Source: Streptomyces sp. NBC_01689 (GTDB lineage: Bacteria; Actinomycetota; Actinomycetes; Streptomycetales; Streptomycetaceae). From it: DNA of 64,000 nucleotides. Every line of letters begins with the position of its first letter. Within the stretch, counting starts at the first letter, position 1. The notes beneath the pieces were generated by a model. The model made no database searches. It had not been told where the DNA came from and saw only the letters and a list, made by a program, of their open reading frames with translations. This document shows positions 1 to 10,704 of this stretch, piece by piece. The stretch is from positions 6,572,001-6,636,000 of the forward strand of contig NZ_CP109592.1 of assembly GCF_036250675.1 (NCBI RefSeq), written 5' to 3'. Both the position numbers and the translations under genes were made by a program.

Positions 1-2
1 CG

Positions 3-431
3 CTGTACGAGCGGCTGACCGAGGCGGGCTGGCGCACCCGGACGAGTGACGCCGCCCGCCGGGCGAGCGGCGTCGTGCTGGCCGCCGCAGGCTCCCGCGA
101 CCCCGAGGCGGCCGTCGACACCCGGCACACCGCCCGGCTGCTGGCCGAACGCCTGGGGGTGCCCGTCGTGGCCGCGTACGCCTCCGCCGCCGCGCCCACC
201 GTCCCGGCCGCCGTGCGCGCCCTGGCCGCCCGCGGCCGCCACCGCGTCGCCGTCGCCTCCTACTTCACCGCGCCCGGCCGCTTCGCCACCGCGTCCGCCG
301 GGGCCGCCCCCTGGATCGCCGCCGCCCCGCTGGGCGCCCACCCGGCGATGGCCCGCCTCGTCCTGCACCGCTACGACCAGGCACTCGCGGCCCCCGAACC
401 GGCTCCCGGACGCGAGCTCGCCGCCACCTGA
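3..431 (+). CDS. CbiX/sirohydrochlorin chelatase-like protein, C-terminal part
   Basis: The reading frame is open from the left edge, so the true start lies outside the window and 142 residues are visible. The visible part reads as the second half of a CbiX-type chelatase: a strand followed by AAAGSRDP near residue 26, an Ala-rich helix, [12 protein letters not shown], and a C-terminal [21 protein letters not shown] segment. Proteins of this family insert metal (Co or Fe) into sirohydrochlorin on the way to cobalamin or siroheme, or are uncharacterised relatives of those enzymes. Which metal or substrate applies cannot be judged without the N-terminal half, where the first catalytic His normally lies. 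The gene ends 62 bp before dgt and shares its strand, but dgt appears to have its own promoter. Confidence 0.7.
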   Translation: MYERLTEAGWRTRTSDAARRASGVVLAAAGSRDPEAAVDTRHTARLLAERLGVPVVAAYASAAAPTVPAAVRALAARGRHRVAVASYFTAPGRFATASAGAAPWIAAAPLGAHPAMARLVLHRYDQALAAPEPAPGRELAAT

Positions 432-480
432 ACCGGGGCGCGCGGTGGCCCTCGGGGCCCCGATCGTCACCGCCTGCGTC

Positions 481-493
481 TACTGTCGGGTGC
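481..493 (+). promoter_or_regulatory. Candidate leaderless promoter of dgt
   Basis: A TACTGT -10 hexamer at 481-486 is followed by exactly seven bases and then the ATG of dgt. This is the spacing expected when transcription starts on the start codon. No Shine-Dalgarno sequence precedes the ATG. I see no clear -35 element. Confidence 0.5.
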
Positions 494-1864
494 ATGGAAG
501 GCACCGCACCGACAGTGTTCGAGCACCACACCGGCCACGAGGAGTACGACGAGACCGCCGTCGAGCGCTGGGCGGCCGAGCCCGACAAGCGCCCCGGACG
601 CACCGCCTTCCAGCGCGACCGCGCGCGCGTGCTGCACTCCTCCGCGCTGCGCCGGCTCGCGGGCAAGACGCAGGTCGTCACGCCCGGCACCCTCCCGCAG
701 GGCGACCCCGCCCGTGCGGGCGGGACCCTCGACCGGGCGTGGGACGCCTCCCCCCGCACCCGGCTGACGCACTCCCTGGAATGCGCCCAGGTCGGCCGGG
801 AGCTGGGCGCGGCCCTCGGCTGCGACCCCGACCTCGTGGAGGCGGCCTGCCTCTCCCACGACCTCGGTCACCCGCCCTTCGGGCACAACGGCGAGCAGGC
901 GCTGAACGAGTTCGCGCGGGACTGCGGGGGTTTCGAGGGCAACGCGCAGTCGCTGCGGCTGCTCGCCCGCATCGAGCCCAAGCGGTTCGCGCGCTCCGGG
1001 ACGACCGGCGAGCTGGTCAGCGTCGGCCTCAACCTCACCCGCGCCACGCTCGACGCAGCCACCAAGTACCCCTGGCCGCGCGGCCACCACCCCACCGCCC
1101 CCGGGTCCTCGAAGTTCGGGGTCTACGAGGACGACCGGCCGGTCTTCGACTGGGTCCGCGAGGGCGCCCCCGCGGACCGCACCTGCTTCGAGGCCCAGGT
1201 GATGGACTGGTCGGACGACGTGGCCTACTCGGTGCACGACGTCGAGGACGGGCTGCACGCGGGCCACATCGACCCCGGCCTGCTGCACGCCGAGCCCGAA
1301 CGGCAGGAGATCTTCGCGGTGGCCGTCGGGCGGTACGTGCCCGCGGAGACCGACCCCGCCGAGCTCGCCGAGGCTCTCGACCGCCTCCTCGACCAGGAAT
1401 GGTGGCCGCACGGATACGACGGGTCGGCCATCGCGCAGGCCCGGCTCAAGGACGCCACCAGCCAGCTCATCGGCCGCTTCTGCCTGGCCGCCGAGGGCGC
1501 CACCCGGGCCACCCACGGCCTCGGACGGCTCACCCGGTACGGTGCGGAACTGGTCGTTCCGCGCGCCGCGCGCCTGGAGTGCGCGGTCCTCAAGGCGGTC
1601 GCCGACCGTTACGTCATGCAGCGCGCCGAGCAGGAACGGCTCCGCGCCGACCAGCGGATCGTCGTCGCCGAACTGGCCGAGGCGCTCACCGCCCGCGCCC
1701 CCTACGGCATGGACCCGCAGTTCAGGGCCCTGTTCGACGAAGCGTCCGACGACCGCGCCCGCAAGCGGGTGATCGTCGACCAGATCGCCTCGCTGACGGA
1801 CGCCTCGGCGCGCTCACTGCACCTCAGGCTCACCACCCGCCCCACCACGGGCGGCGGAGTGTGA
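494..1864 (+). CDS. dgt: Deoxyguanosinetriphosphate triphosphohydrolase-like protein
   Basis: This 456-residue HD-superfamily protein hydrolyses dNTPs, classically dGTP, to the deoxynucleoside and tripolyphosphate, and acts in cytosolic nucleotide pool control. The metal-binding motif is complete: H93 in RLTHSLE, H122-D123 in [15 protein letters not shown], and a later Asp in [13 protein letters not shown]. The N-terminal RRLAGKTQV segment and the length match the dGTPase family. The ATG is preceded by a -10 box rather than a ribosome binding site, which suggests a leaderless transcript. It lies upstream of dnaG, an arrangement conserved in actinobacteria that links it to replication, although a reductase gene separates the two here. 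The call is firm at family level; the preferred nucleotide is inferred. Confidence 0.9.
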   Translation: MEGTAPTVFEHHTGHEEYDETAVERWAAEPDKRPGRTAFQRDRARVLHSSALRRLAGKTQVVTPGTLPQGDPARAGGTLDRAWDASPRTRLTHSLECAQVGRELGAALGCDPDLVEAACLSHDLGHPPFGHNGEQALNEFARDCGGFEGNAQSLRLLARIEPKRFARSGTTGELVSVGLNLTRATLDAATKYPWPRGHHPTAPGSSKFGVYEDDRPVFDWVREGAPADRTCFEAQVMDWSDDVAYSVHDVEDGLHAGHIDPGLLHAEPERQEIFAVAVGRYVPAETDPAELAEALDRLLDQEWWPHGYDGSAIAQARLKDATSQLIGRFCLAAEGATRATHGLGRLTRYGAELVVPRAARLECAVLKAVADRYVMQRAEQERLRADQRIVVAELAEALTARAPYGMDPQFRALFDEASDDRARKRVIVDQIASLTDASARSLHLRLTTRPTTGGGV

Positions 1865-1957
1865 CCCTGCGTGGCCTGATCGGGCCACTCCCTCTTCCCG
1901 CAGCACGTCGCGTGCGGGACGCTCGCACGGGGCGACATCCTTACGAGGAGGCATCAA

Positions 1958-3223
1958 GTGGTCGACGCGGATCAGACATTCGTCATCGTCGGAGGAGGCC
2001 TGGCCGGCGCCAAGGCGGCCGAGACACTCCGAGCGGAGGGCTTCACCGGGCGGGTGATACTGATCTGCGACGAGCGTGACCACCCCTACGAGCGCCCGCC
2101 GCTCTCCAAGGGCTATCTCCTCGGCAAGGAGGAGCGCGACAGCGTCTTCGTGCACGAACCCGCCTGGTACGCGCAGAACGACGTGGAGCTGCACCTCGGC
2201 CAGACCGTCGACGCGATCGACCGGACCGCGAGGACGGTCCGCTTCGGCGACGACGGCACCCTCGTCCACTACGACAAGCTGCTCCTCGCCACCGGTGCCG
2301 AGCCGCGCCGTCTCGACATCCCGGGCACCGACCTGGCCGGAGTCCACCACCTGCGCCGCCTCGCCCACGCCGAACGGCTCAAGGGAGTGCTCGCCGCGCT
2401 CGGCCGGGACAACGGGCACCTCGTCATCGCGGGCGCCGGCTGGATCGGCCTGGAGGTCGCGGCGGCGGCCCGCGAGTACGGCGCCGAGGTCACCGTCGTC
2501 GAGCCGGAGGCGACCCCGCTGCACTCGGTCCTCGGCCCCGAGCTCGGCCAGATCTTCACCGAGCTGCACCGCGAGCACGGCGTCCGCTTCCACTTCGGCG
2601 CCCGCCTCACGGAGATCGTCGGCCAGGACGGCATGGTGCTCGCCGCCCGCACCGACGACGGCGAGGAGCACCCGGCCCACGACGTCCTCGCGGCCATCGG
2701 AGCGGCACCGCGCACCGGGCTCGCCGAGGCCGCGGGCCTGGAGATCGCCCCCCGGGCGCACGGCGGAGGCATCGCCGTGGACGAGCGGCTGCGCACCTCC
2801 GACCCCGACATCCACGCCGCGGGCGACGTCGCCGCCTTCCCCCACCCCCTCTTCGGCACCCGGCTGCGCGTCGAGCACTGGGCCAACGCCCTCAACGGCG
2901 GACCCGCGGCCGCCCGCGCGATGCTCGGCCGCGAGACGACGTACGACCGTGTGCCCTATTTCTTCTCCGACCAGTACGACGTCGGACTCGAGTACTCGGG
3001 CTGGGCGCCCCCCGGCACCTACGACCAGGTGGTGATCCGGGGAGACGCCGGAAAGCGGGAGTTCATCGCCTTCTGGCTGAAGGACGGCAGGGTGCTGGCC
3101 GGGATGAACGTGAATGTGTGGGACGTCACGGAGCCCATCCAGCAGCTGATCCGATCCCGGGCCCCGCTGGACGCCGAGGCACTGGCCGACCCGCACGTCC
3201 CGCTGGACCGTCTGCTCCCGTGA
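1958..3223 (+). CDS. FAD-dependent ferredoxin/NAD(P) reductase-like oxidoreductase
   Basis: This 421-residue flavoprotein begins with an FAD-binding Rossmann motif (VIVGGGLAGAKAAETL, residues 8-23). It has a second dinucleotide motif for NAD(P)H (VIAGAGWIGLEVAAAA, around residues 157-172) and an IHAAGDVAAFP segment that closes over FAD. A C-terminal reductase domain of roughly 90 residues follows. This architecture is that of ferredoxin/putidaredoxin/rhodocoxin reductases that feed electrons to cytochrome P450s or dioxygenases. Neither a ferredoxin nor a P450 gene is adjacent, so its partner is unknown. The GTG start is supported by a GAGGAGG ribosome binding site beginning at 1946. It sits alone between dgt and dnaG. 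Confidence 0.85.
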   Translation: MVDADQTFVIVGGGLAGAKAAETLRAEGFTGRVILICDERDHPYERPPLSKGYLLGKEERDSVFVHEPAWYAQNDVELHLGQTVDAIDRTARTVRFGDDGTLVHYDKLLLATGAEPRRLDIPGTDLAGVHHLRRLAHAERLKGVLAALGRDNGHLVIAGAGWIGLEVAAAAREYGAEVTVVEPEATPLHSVLGPELGQIFTELHREHGVRFHFGARLTEIVGQDGMVLAARTDDGEEHPAHDVLAAIGAAPRTGLAEAAGLEIAPRAHGGGIAVDERLRTSDPDIHAAGDVAAFPHPLFGTRLRVEHWANALNGGPAAARAMLGRETTYDRVPYFFSDQYDVGLEYSGWAPPGTYDQVVIRGDAGKREFIAFWLKDGRVLAGMNVNVWDVTEPIQQLIRSRAPLDAEALADPHVPLDRLLP

Positions 3224-3257
3224 CCCACGGCGGCGCTCGGCTGTCACCGCGCCCCCG

Positions 3258-3269
3258 TAGAATTCACGC
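3258..3269 (+). promoter_or_regulatory. Candidate leaderless promoter of dnaG
   Basis: TAGAAT at 3258-3263 fits the actinobacterial -10 consensus TAnnnT and is separated by only six bases from the GTG of dnaG. No ribosome binding site lies in that gap, so the mRNA probably begins at or next to the start codon. Confidence 0.55.
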
Positions 3270-5180
3270 GTGGCTGGAAGGATCAACGACGAGGACGTGA
3301 AGGCTGTTCGGGACGCGGTCCCGATCGACGCCGTCGTCTCGGAGTACCTCCAGCTGCGCAACGCGGGCGGCGGCAACCTCAAGGGCCTGTGCCCCTTCCA
3401 CGACGAGAAGTCACCGTCCTTCCAGGTCAGCCCCAGCAAGGGTCTCTTCCACTGCTTCGGCTGCCAGGAAGGCGGCGACACCATCACGTTCGTGATGAAG
3501 GTCGACCACCTCTCCTTCTCGGAGGCGGTCGAGCGCCTCGCCGGACAGGCCGGCATCACCCTCCGCTACGAGGAGGGCGGGTACAACCCGTCCCACCAGC
3601 GCGGCGAGCGCATCCGCCTGGTCGAGGCCCACAAGATCGCCGCGCAGTTCTACATCGAGCAGCTCGACACCAGCCCCGAGGCCGACGCGGGCCGGAAGTT
3701 CCTCGCCGAACGCGGCTTCGACCAGGCCGCCGCCACACACTTCGGCGTCGGCTACAGCCCGCAGGGCTGGGACCACCTCACCCGCTACCTCCGCGGCAAG
3801 GGCTTCTCCGACAAGGAGCTGCTCCTGTCCGGCCTCTCCCAGGAGGGCCGCCGTGGCCCCATCGACCGCTTCCGCGGACGTCTGATGTGGCCGATCCGCG
3901 ACATCGGGGGCGAGGTCGTCGGCTTCGGCGCGCGCAAGCTGTACGAGGCGGACAACGGCCCGAAGTACCTCAACACCCCAGACACGGCGATCTACCGGAA
4001 GTCCCAGGTCCTGTACGGCATCGACCTGGCCAAGAAGGAGATCGCCAAGACCAGCCGCGCGGTCGTGGTCGAGGGCTACACCGACGTGATGGCCTGCCAC
4101 CTGGCCGGCATCACGACCGCCATCGCGACCTGCGGCACGGCCTTCGGCGGCGACCACATCAAGATCCTCCGCCGGCTGCTGATGGACAACGGCTCGGCGC
4201 GTGTCATCTTCACCTTCGACGGCGACTCGGCCGGCCAGAAGGCCGCCCTGCGCGCCTTCGAGGACGACCAGAAGTTCGCCGCCGAGACCTACATCGCGGT
4301 CGCCCCGGACGGCATGGACCCCTGCGAGCTGCGTCTCGCCAAGGGCGACGAGGCGGTCGCCGACCTCGTCGAACCGCGCACCCCGCTCTTCGAGTTCGCG
4401 TTGCGCCACATCGTCGCCCGCTACGACCTGGAGACACCGGCCGGACGGGCGGCCGCGCTCGACGAGGCGGCCCCCGTCGTCGCCCGTATCAAGAACAGCG
4501 GCGCCCAGCACGAGGTCGCCGTACAGCTCGCGGGCATGCTCGGCATCCTCGACACCCAGTTCGTGGTCAAGCGGGTGGCCCAGCTGGCCCGTTGGGCCCG
4601 CGACCGCGGCGGCCGGGGACCGGCCGGCCAGACCCCCGCCGGACAGCGGCCCCAGCAGGAGTACGCCGCGGTCCAGACACCGCGCGGCGGCCCCGCCCTG
4701 AATCTCCGCAACCCCGTCTTCGCCACCGAGCGCGAACTGCTCAAGCTCGCCCTCCAGCGCCCCGAACTGGTCTCCCCGGCGTTCGACGCGTACGGGATCG
4801 ACGAGTTCACCGCCCCGCCGTACGCCGCCGTACGCCAGGCGATCATGGAGGCGGGCGGCGCGGAGTACGGGACCCAGGACCCCCAGGAGTACCTGGTCCT
4901 GGTCCGCGAGGCCGCCCCGGACAACACGGTGCGTGCCATGGTCACCGAGCTGGCCGTCGAGGCCATCATGCGCAAGACCGTCGACGAGACCTACGCCGGC
5001 GACCAGCTCGTCATGGTCCGCCGCCGGGCCGTCGAGCGCCGCGTCGTGGACGTCCAGGGCGCGCTGGCGCGCGCCAGCGCGCACGGCGACCCGGCCCAGC
5101 TGGCCGCCGTGCAGAACGAGTTGTGGGTCCTTCAGCAGTACGGGCAGGCGCTGCGCGAGCGGGGCGCGGAGGCGCTCTGA
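3270..5180 (+). CDS. dnaG: DNA primase
   Basis: This 636-residue DnaG-type primase synthesises RNA primers at the replication fork. The N-terminal CHC2 zinc finger is intact, with ligands C41, H44, C62 and C65 (CPFH and HCFGC). The TOPRIM catalytic core follows, with VVVEGYTDVMACHLAG around residues 265-280 and the acidic FTFDGDSAGQ around 312. A low-complexity Gly/Pro/Gln linker (about 455-475) leads to a C-terminal helical domain expected to contact the DnaB helicase. The GTG start is fixed by the conserved MAGRI(N/R)-type beginning and by the -10 box directly upstream. The gene lies upstream of a sigma-70 gene, a compact version of the primase-sigma association seen in many bacteria. Confidence 0.97.
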   Translation: MAGRINDEDVKAVRDAVPIDAVVSEYLQLRNAGGGNLKGLCPFHDEKSPSFQVSPSKGLFHCFGCQEGGDTITFVMKVDHLSFSEAVERLAGQAGITLRYEEGGYNPSHQRGERIRLVEAHKIAAQFYIEQLDTSPEADAGRKFLAERGFDQAAATHFGVGYSPQGWDHLTRYLRGKGFSDKELLLSGLSQEGRRGPIDRFRGRLMWPIRDIGGEVVGFGARKLYEADNGPKYLNTPDTAIYRKSQVLYGIDLAKKEIAKTSRAVVVEGYTDVMACHLAGITTAIATCGTAFGGDHIKILRRLLMDNGSARVIFTFDGDSAGQKAALRAFEDDQKFAAETYIAVAPDGMDPCELRLAKGDEAVADLVEPRTPLFEFALRHIVARYDLETPAGRAAALDEAAPVVARIKNSGAQHEVAVQLAGMLGILDTQFVVKRVAQLARWARDRGGRGPAGQTPAGQRPQQEYAAVQTPRGGPALNLRNPVFATERELLKLALQRPELVSPAFDAYGIDEFTAPPYAAVRQAIMEAGGAEYGTQDPQEYLVLVREAAPDNTVRAMVTELAVEAIMRKTVDETYAGDQLVMVRRRAVERRVVDVQGALARASAHGDPAQLAAVQNELWVLQQYGQALRERGAEAL

Positions 5181-5589
5181 GGCCCGGTCCGCCCCGCGCG
5201 GGCGCCGCGTCGCGGGTCCCGCGCCCAGAGCGCGCACGCCGCTGACGCGGCCCCGGCGCGCACGCCGTCCCCGGCGTGCTCGCCCCCACGTGCGCCTTTC
5301 CGCAGGTTTCACCCGCCCGGCTCTGCGCACTCGTGCGGGAGGGTAACCGCGCGGTCACGGACCGGACGCAAAAAGTCACCGCACGCCCCTCGTGGCGGCG
5401 ATGTGTCGTACTCCACACTGGGTTCCGGTGCCTGAGTCCTCGGAGCGCGGCCGACCCGCACGCGGCGGGTTCCCGATACCCGCCGTTCCGCCAAACGACT
5501 ACGGGATGGACAGCGGCGAGGCCGTCGACCCCATCCCCGACGTACCGCTGCCGCTCCTCTCAGCAGCGACATTCCTGGAGGTCGCCCCC
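5181..5589 (+). other. Intergenic region between dnaG and the sigma gene
   Basis: This stretch of about 410 bp carries no gene I can support. It contains short GC-rich direct repeats of GCGCGCACGCCG type around 5229-5270 and an imperfect palindrome GTAACCGCGCGGTCAC at 5343-5358 that could be an operator. The sigma reading frame stays open upstream to a GTG at 5392, and an ATG at 5506 is also in frame, but neither has a good ribosome binding site. I therefore treat the region as the sigma gene's promoter and leader. Confidence 0.5.
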
Positions 5590-6723
<1,134 letters not shown>

Positions 6724-6773
6724 GCCCTCCGCCGGTGCCGGACGGTAGAACGGGCGCGGGAACGGGCGAAGGA

Positions 6774-6813
6774 CCGGGGAGGAGCGCTCGCGGCGGCGAA
6801 CACCCCTCCCCGG
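6774..6813. terminator. Candidate bidirectional terminator
   Basis: CCGGGGAGG at 6774-6782 pairs perfectly with CCTCCCCGG at 6805-6813 across a 22-base loop. It lies between the convergent sigma and ABC-transporter genes. The loop is long and there is no T-run, so support is moderate. Confidence 0.4.
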
Positions 6814-6835
6814 CCCCCCGGTCCACGCGGCCGCG

Positions 6836-8764
6836 CTAGTCGACCTCGGCCACCGCCTGCGCGAACTGCGCCTGGTACAGCCGCGCGTACGCCCCGCCCG
6901 CCGCGAGCAGTTCCGCGTGCGCGCCCTGCTCCACGATCGAGCCGTTCTCCATCACGAGGATGGTGTCCGCGTCCCGGATCGTGGAGAGCCGGTGGGCGAT
7001 CACGAACGACGTGCGCCCGTGCGCCAGCTTCGCCATCGCCTTCTGGATCAGCACCTCGGTGCGGGTGTCGACGGAGCTGGTCGCCTCGTCGAGGACGAGG
7101 ATCACCGGATCGGACAGGAACGCGCGCGCGATGGTGATCAGCTGCTTCTCACCCGCGCTGACCCCGCTGCCCTCGTCGTCGATCACGGTGTCGTAGCCGT
7201 CCGGCAGCGTCCGGACGAACCGGTCCGCGTGGGCCGCCCGCGCCGCCTCCTCGATCTCCCCGCGGGTCACCTCGCGCGAGGCCCCGTACGCGATGTTCTC
7301 CGCGATGGTGCCGCCGAACAGCCAGGTGTCCTGGAGCACCATGCCGATCGCGGATCGCAGTTCGTCCCGCGACATCGAGGCGATGTCGACGCCGTCGAGG
7401 GTGATCCGGCCGCCCGTGACGTCGTAGAAACGCATCAGCAGGTTCACCAGCGTCGTCTTGCCCGCACCGGTCGGGCCGACGATGGCCACCGTGTGTCCGG
7501 GCTCGACCTTGAGGGACAGGTCCTCGATGAGCGGCTTCTCGGGGTCGTAGCGGAAGGACACGTTCTGCAGTGCCACCCGCCCGCGCAGCTCGTCCGGGCG
7601 CGCCGCCGGCACGGGGTCCGCCGCCTGCTCCTCCGCGTCCAGCAGTTCGAAGACCCGCTCCGCCGACGCGACCCCGGACTGCACCATGTTCGCCATCGAC
7701 GCGACCTGCGTCAGCGGCATCGAGAACTGCCGCGAGTACTGGATGAAGGCCTGCACGTCACCGATCGACAGCGAACCCGACGCGACCCGCAGTCCGCCGA
7801 CCACCGCGACCAGCACGTAGTTCAGGTTCGACACGAACATCATCAGCGGCTGCATGACCCCGCTGTTGAACTGCGCCTTGAACCCGGCCTCGTAGAGCTC
7901 CTCGTTCTGCTCCGCGAACTGCGCGGCCGACTCCTCCTGGCGTCCGAACACCTTCACCAGCGTGTGCCCGGTGTACATCTCCTCGATGTGCGCGTTGAGC
8001 TTGCCGGTGGTGCGCCACTGCTGCACGAAGTGAGGCTGCGAGCGCTTCCCGATACGGGTGGCGACGAAGAACGAGAGGGGCACGGTGACCAGCGCGACGA
8101 GCGCCAGCAGCCACGACACCCAGAACATCACCGTGAGCACGCCCACGATGGTCAGCAGCGAGTTGACCAGCTGGCCCATCGACTGCTGCAGCGTCTGCTG
8201 GATGTTGTCCAGGTCGTTCGTGGCGCGCGACAGCACCTCGCCGCGCTGCCGCTTGTCGAAGTACGACAGGGGCAGCCGCGACAGCTTCGCCTGGAGGTCC
8301 TCGCGCATGTGGTAGACGGTCTTGTTGACCGCCCGGTTCACCAGGCGCGTCGCCACCGCCATCAGCAGACCGGCGACCAGGAACGTACAGAGCGCGAGCA
8401 GCAGTACGTCGCCGACGGCGCCGAAGTCGATGCCCTTGCCGGGGGTGAAGTCGGTCCCCGAGAGCATGTCGGCCATGCTGCCGTCGCCTCGCGCGCGCAT
8501 GCCCGCGAGGACCTCGGCCTTGCTGGCCCCGGCCGGCATCTGCCGCCCGATGATGCCCGCGAAGACCAGGTCGGTGGCCTTGCCGAGGATCGTCGGGCCG
8601 ATCACCGAGAGGCCCACGCTCAGCACCACCGCGCAGAGCATCACGTACAGGGTGACGCGCTCGGGCCGGAACTGCGCCAGGAGCCGTTTCCCGGATCCCT
8701 TGAAGTCCAGTGAGCGCTGGTCGGGGCCGCCCCCGGCCATCATGCGTCCCATGGGCCCGGCCAT
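6836..8764 (-). CDS. ABC exporter, fused permease/ATPase (second half of heterodimer)
   Basis: This 642-residue type IV ABC half-transporter has about six membrane helices in residues 40-350 and a C-terminal nucleotide-binding domain. The domain has Walker A GPTGAGKTT, the signature region SGVSAGEKQL, Walker B VILVLDEATSSVD and the switch His (VIAHRLSTI). The signature deviates from LSGGQ (VSAGE), as is common for one partner of heterodimeric exporters. An insertion of about 70 residues between the first two helices (GIIGRQMPAGASKAEVLAG and following) is extracytoplasmic or loop material. The stop of the upstream partner overlaps this ATG by one base, so the two are translationally coupled. 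The substrate is unknown: a drug, lipid or peptide is possible. Confidence 0.9.
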   Translation of the reverse strand: MAGPMGRMMAGGGPDQRSLDFKGSGKRLLAQFRPERVTLYVMLCAVVLSVGLSVIGPTILGKATDLVFAGIIGRQMPAGASKAEVLAGMRARGDGSMADMLSGTDFTPGKGIDFGAVGDVLLLALCTFLVAGLLMAVATRLVNRAVNKTVYHMREDLQAKLSRLPLSYFDKRQRGEVLSRATNDLDNIQQTLQQSMGQLVNSLLTIVGVLTVMFWVSWLLALVALVTVPLSFFVATRIGKRSQPHFVQQWRTTGKLNAHIEEMYTGHTLVKVFGRQEESAAQFAEQNEELYEAGFKAQFNSGVMQPLMMFVSNLNYVLVAVVGGLRVASGSLSIGDVQAFIQYSRQFSMPLTQVASMANMVQSGVASAERVFELLDAEEQAADPVPAARPDELRGRVALQNVSFRYDPEKPLIEDLSLKVEPGHTVAIVGPTGAGKTTLVNLLMRFYDVTGGRITLDGVDIASMSRDELRSAIGMVLQDTWLFGGTIAENIAYGASREVTRGEIEEAARAAHADRFVRTLPDGYDTVIDDEGSGVSAGEKQLITIARAFLSDPVILVLDEATSSVDTRTEVLIQKAMAKLAHGRTSFVIAHRLSTIRDADTILVMENGSIVEQGAHAELLAAGGAYARLYQAQFAQAVAEVD

Positions 8765-10497
8765 CAGGCGGCCTCCGCTTCCGTCAGCTGGGAGAGCACG
8801 ATCTCCCGGTAGGTCTCGTTGTCCGCCATCAGCTCGTGGTGGCGTCCGGTGCCGACGACGCGGCCCTCGTCGAGGACCACGATGCGGTCGGCGTCACGGA
8901 TGGTCGACACCCGCTGGGCGACGATCACCACGGTCGCCTCGGAGGTCTCCTCGGCGAGCGCGGCCCGCAGCGCCGCGTCCGTGGCGTAGTCGAGTGCCGA
9001 GAAGGAGTCGTCGAAGAGGTAGATCTCCGGACGCTGCACGAGGGTGCGCGCGATCGCGAGGCGCTGGCGCTGACCGCCCGACACGTTCGTGCCACCCTGC
9101 GCGATCGCCGAGTGCAGGCCGTTGTCCAGCTGCTCCACGAAGCCCTTGGCCTGGGCCACCTCCAGCGCGTGCCACAGCTCCTCGTCGGTCGCGTCCGGAT
9201 TGCCGTAGCGCAGGTTGCTCGCCACGGTGCCCGCGAACAGGTACGGCTTCTGCGGCACCAGCCCGACCGTCCTGGCCAGCAGCCGCGGTTCCACGGACGC
9301 CACGTCCTCGCCGTCCACCAGGACCTGGCCGTCGGTGGCGTCGAAGAGCCGGGGGACCAGGCCGAGCAGGGTCGACTTCCCGCTGCCCGTCGACCCGATC
9401 ACGGCCGTCACCTCACCCGGCCGCGCCACCAGGTCGACCGACCTCAGCACGGGCTCCTCGGCACCCGGGTAGCGGAACCCGGCACCGCGGATCTCCAGAT
9501 GGCCGTGGCGGCGCAACTCCAGGACGGGCGCGGTGGGCGGTACGACGCTGGAGGAGGTGTCCAGGACCTCCTGGATGCGCTCGGCGCAGACCTCCGCGCG
9601 CGGCACCATCATGAACATGAAGGTGGCCATCATCACGGACATCACGATCTGCATCAGATAGGCGAGGAACGCGGTGAGGTCACCGATCTGCATGCCGCCG
9701 CTCGCGATGCGGTGGGCGCCGAACCAGACCACGGCGATCGACGAGAGGTTCACGACGGTCATGACCATCGGGAACATCAGGGCGAGCATGCGTCCGGTGG
9801 CGAGGGACATCTCGGTCAGTTCGGTGTTCGCGCCCCGGAAGCGGTCCTTCTCGTAGTCGTCCCGGACGAACGCGCGGATGACCCGGTTGCCGGTGATCTG
9901 CTCGCGCAGCACCCGGTTCACCGTGTCGAGGCGCACCTGCATGGTCCGGAACAGCGGGCGCAGCCGGCGCACGATCAGCGTCACCCCGATGCCGAGGAGG
10001 GGCACCACGGCGACCAGGATCGCGGACAGCGGCACGTCCAGGCCGAGCGCGAGCACGATGCCGCCCACACACATGATCGGTGCGGACACCAGCAGCGTGA
10101 ACGTCATCAGCGTCAGCATCTGGACCTGCTGCACGTCGTTCGTGGTGCGGGTGATCAGCGACGGGGCACCGAAATGACCGACCTCACGCGCGGAGAACGA
10201 CTGCACCCGGTCGAAGACGGCCGCGCGGATGTCCCGGCCGACGGCCGACGCCGTCCGGGCTCCGTAGTAGACGGCTCCGATGTTGCAGACGACCTGGACC
10301 AGCGAGATCCCGATCATCAGGGCGCCGAAGGACAGGATGTATCCCGTGTCCCCCTTGACCACGCCGTTGTCGATGATGTGCGCGTTCAGGGTCGGCAGGT
10401 AGAGGGTGGCGCAGGTCTGCAGGAACTGCAGGAACACCAGGAGGGCGATGGGTTTCTTGTACGGACTGAGGTGGGTCCGAAGCAGTCGTATGAGCAC
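8764..10497 (-). CDS. ABC exporter, fused permease/ATPase (first half of heterodimer)
   Basis: This 577-residue partner of the downstream gene has a transmembrane domain over residues 15-310. Its nucleotide-binding domain carries Walker A IGSTGSGKST, the canonical signature NVSGGQRQR, Walker B EIYLFDDSFSALD, and IVAQRVSTI with Gln where the switch His normally stands. Walker B ends in D rather than E before SFSALD (FDDS), so the catalytic carboxylate is non-canonical here while the partner's is canonical (LDEA). That is the usual asymmetry of heterodimeric exporters. I start at the GTG at 10497, directly before the LIRLLRTHLSPY helix. An upstream GTG at 10566 would add 23 Trp- and Asp-rich residues unlike the family. 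Confidence 0.88.
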   Translation of the reverse strand: MLIRLLRTHLSPYKKPIALLVFLQFLQTCATLYLPTLNAHIIDNGVVKGDTGYILSFGALMIGISLVQVVCNIGAVYYGARTASAVGRDIRAAVFDRVQSFSAREVGHFGAPSLITRTTNDVQQVQMLTLMTFTLLVSAPIMCVGGIVLALGLDVPLSAILVAVVPLLGIGVTLIVRRLRPLFRTMQVRLDTVNRVLREQITGNRVIRAFVRDDYEKDRFRGANTELTEMSLATGRMLALMFPMVMTVVNLSSIAVVWFGAHRIASGGMQIGDLTAFLAYLMQIVMSVMMATFMFMMVPRAEVCAERIQEVLDTSSSVVPPTAPVLELRRHGHLEIRGAGFRYPGAEEPVLRSVDLVARPGEVTAVIGSTGSGKSTLLGLVPRLFDATDGQVLVDGEDVASVEPRLLARTVGLVPQKPYLFAGTVASNLRYGNPDATDEELWHALEVAQAKGFVEQLDNGLHSAIAQGGTNVSGGQRQRLAIARTLVQRPEIYLFDDSFSALDYATDAALRAALAEETSEATVVIVAQRVSTIRDADRIVVLDEGRVVGTGRHHELMADNETYREIVLSQLTEAEAA

Positions 10498-10704
10498 GCG
10501 GCTTCTCTCGGAGTCGTCGACGGCAGTGCGGTCGGTGGTGCACCACCACCCCCTATCGTCGGACACTCCACCCGTGTTACCTCAACCGATTAATCCAAGA
10601 GCGGACCAAGAGCCGACGGAAACCGGACCTTCGGACGTACGCCCGCGGCCCCCGGGGGACTTCAGGGCGCGTCCCGCTTCCCCCGTGTGCCCCCCTGCGC
10701 GCCG

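Noticed and set aside
46..2079. A 677-codon plus-strand frame through the chelatase end and dgt
   Set aside because: Out of frame with both recognised genes; Pro/Arg-rich shadow.
10498..10566. Trp/Cys-rich leader (VSDDRGWWC) before the ABC exporter, considered as an attenuator peptide
   Set aside because: It is in frame with the transporter, there is no stop or terminator/antiterminator pair after it, and the downstream genes are not amino-acid biosynthetic.
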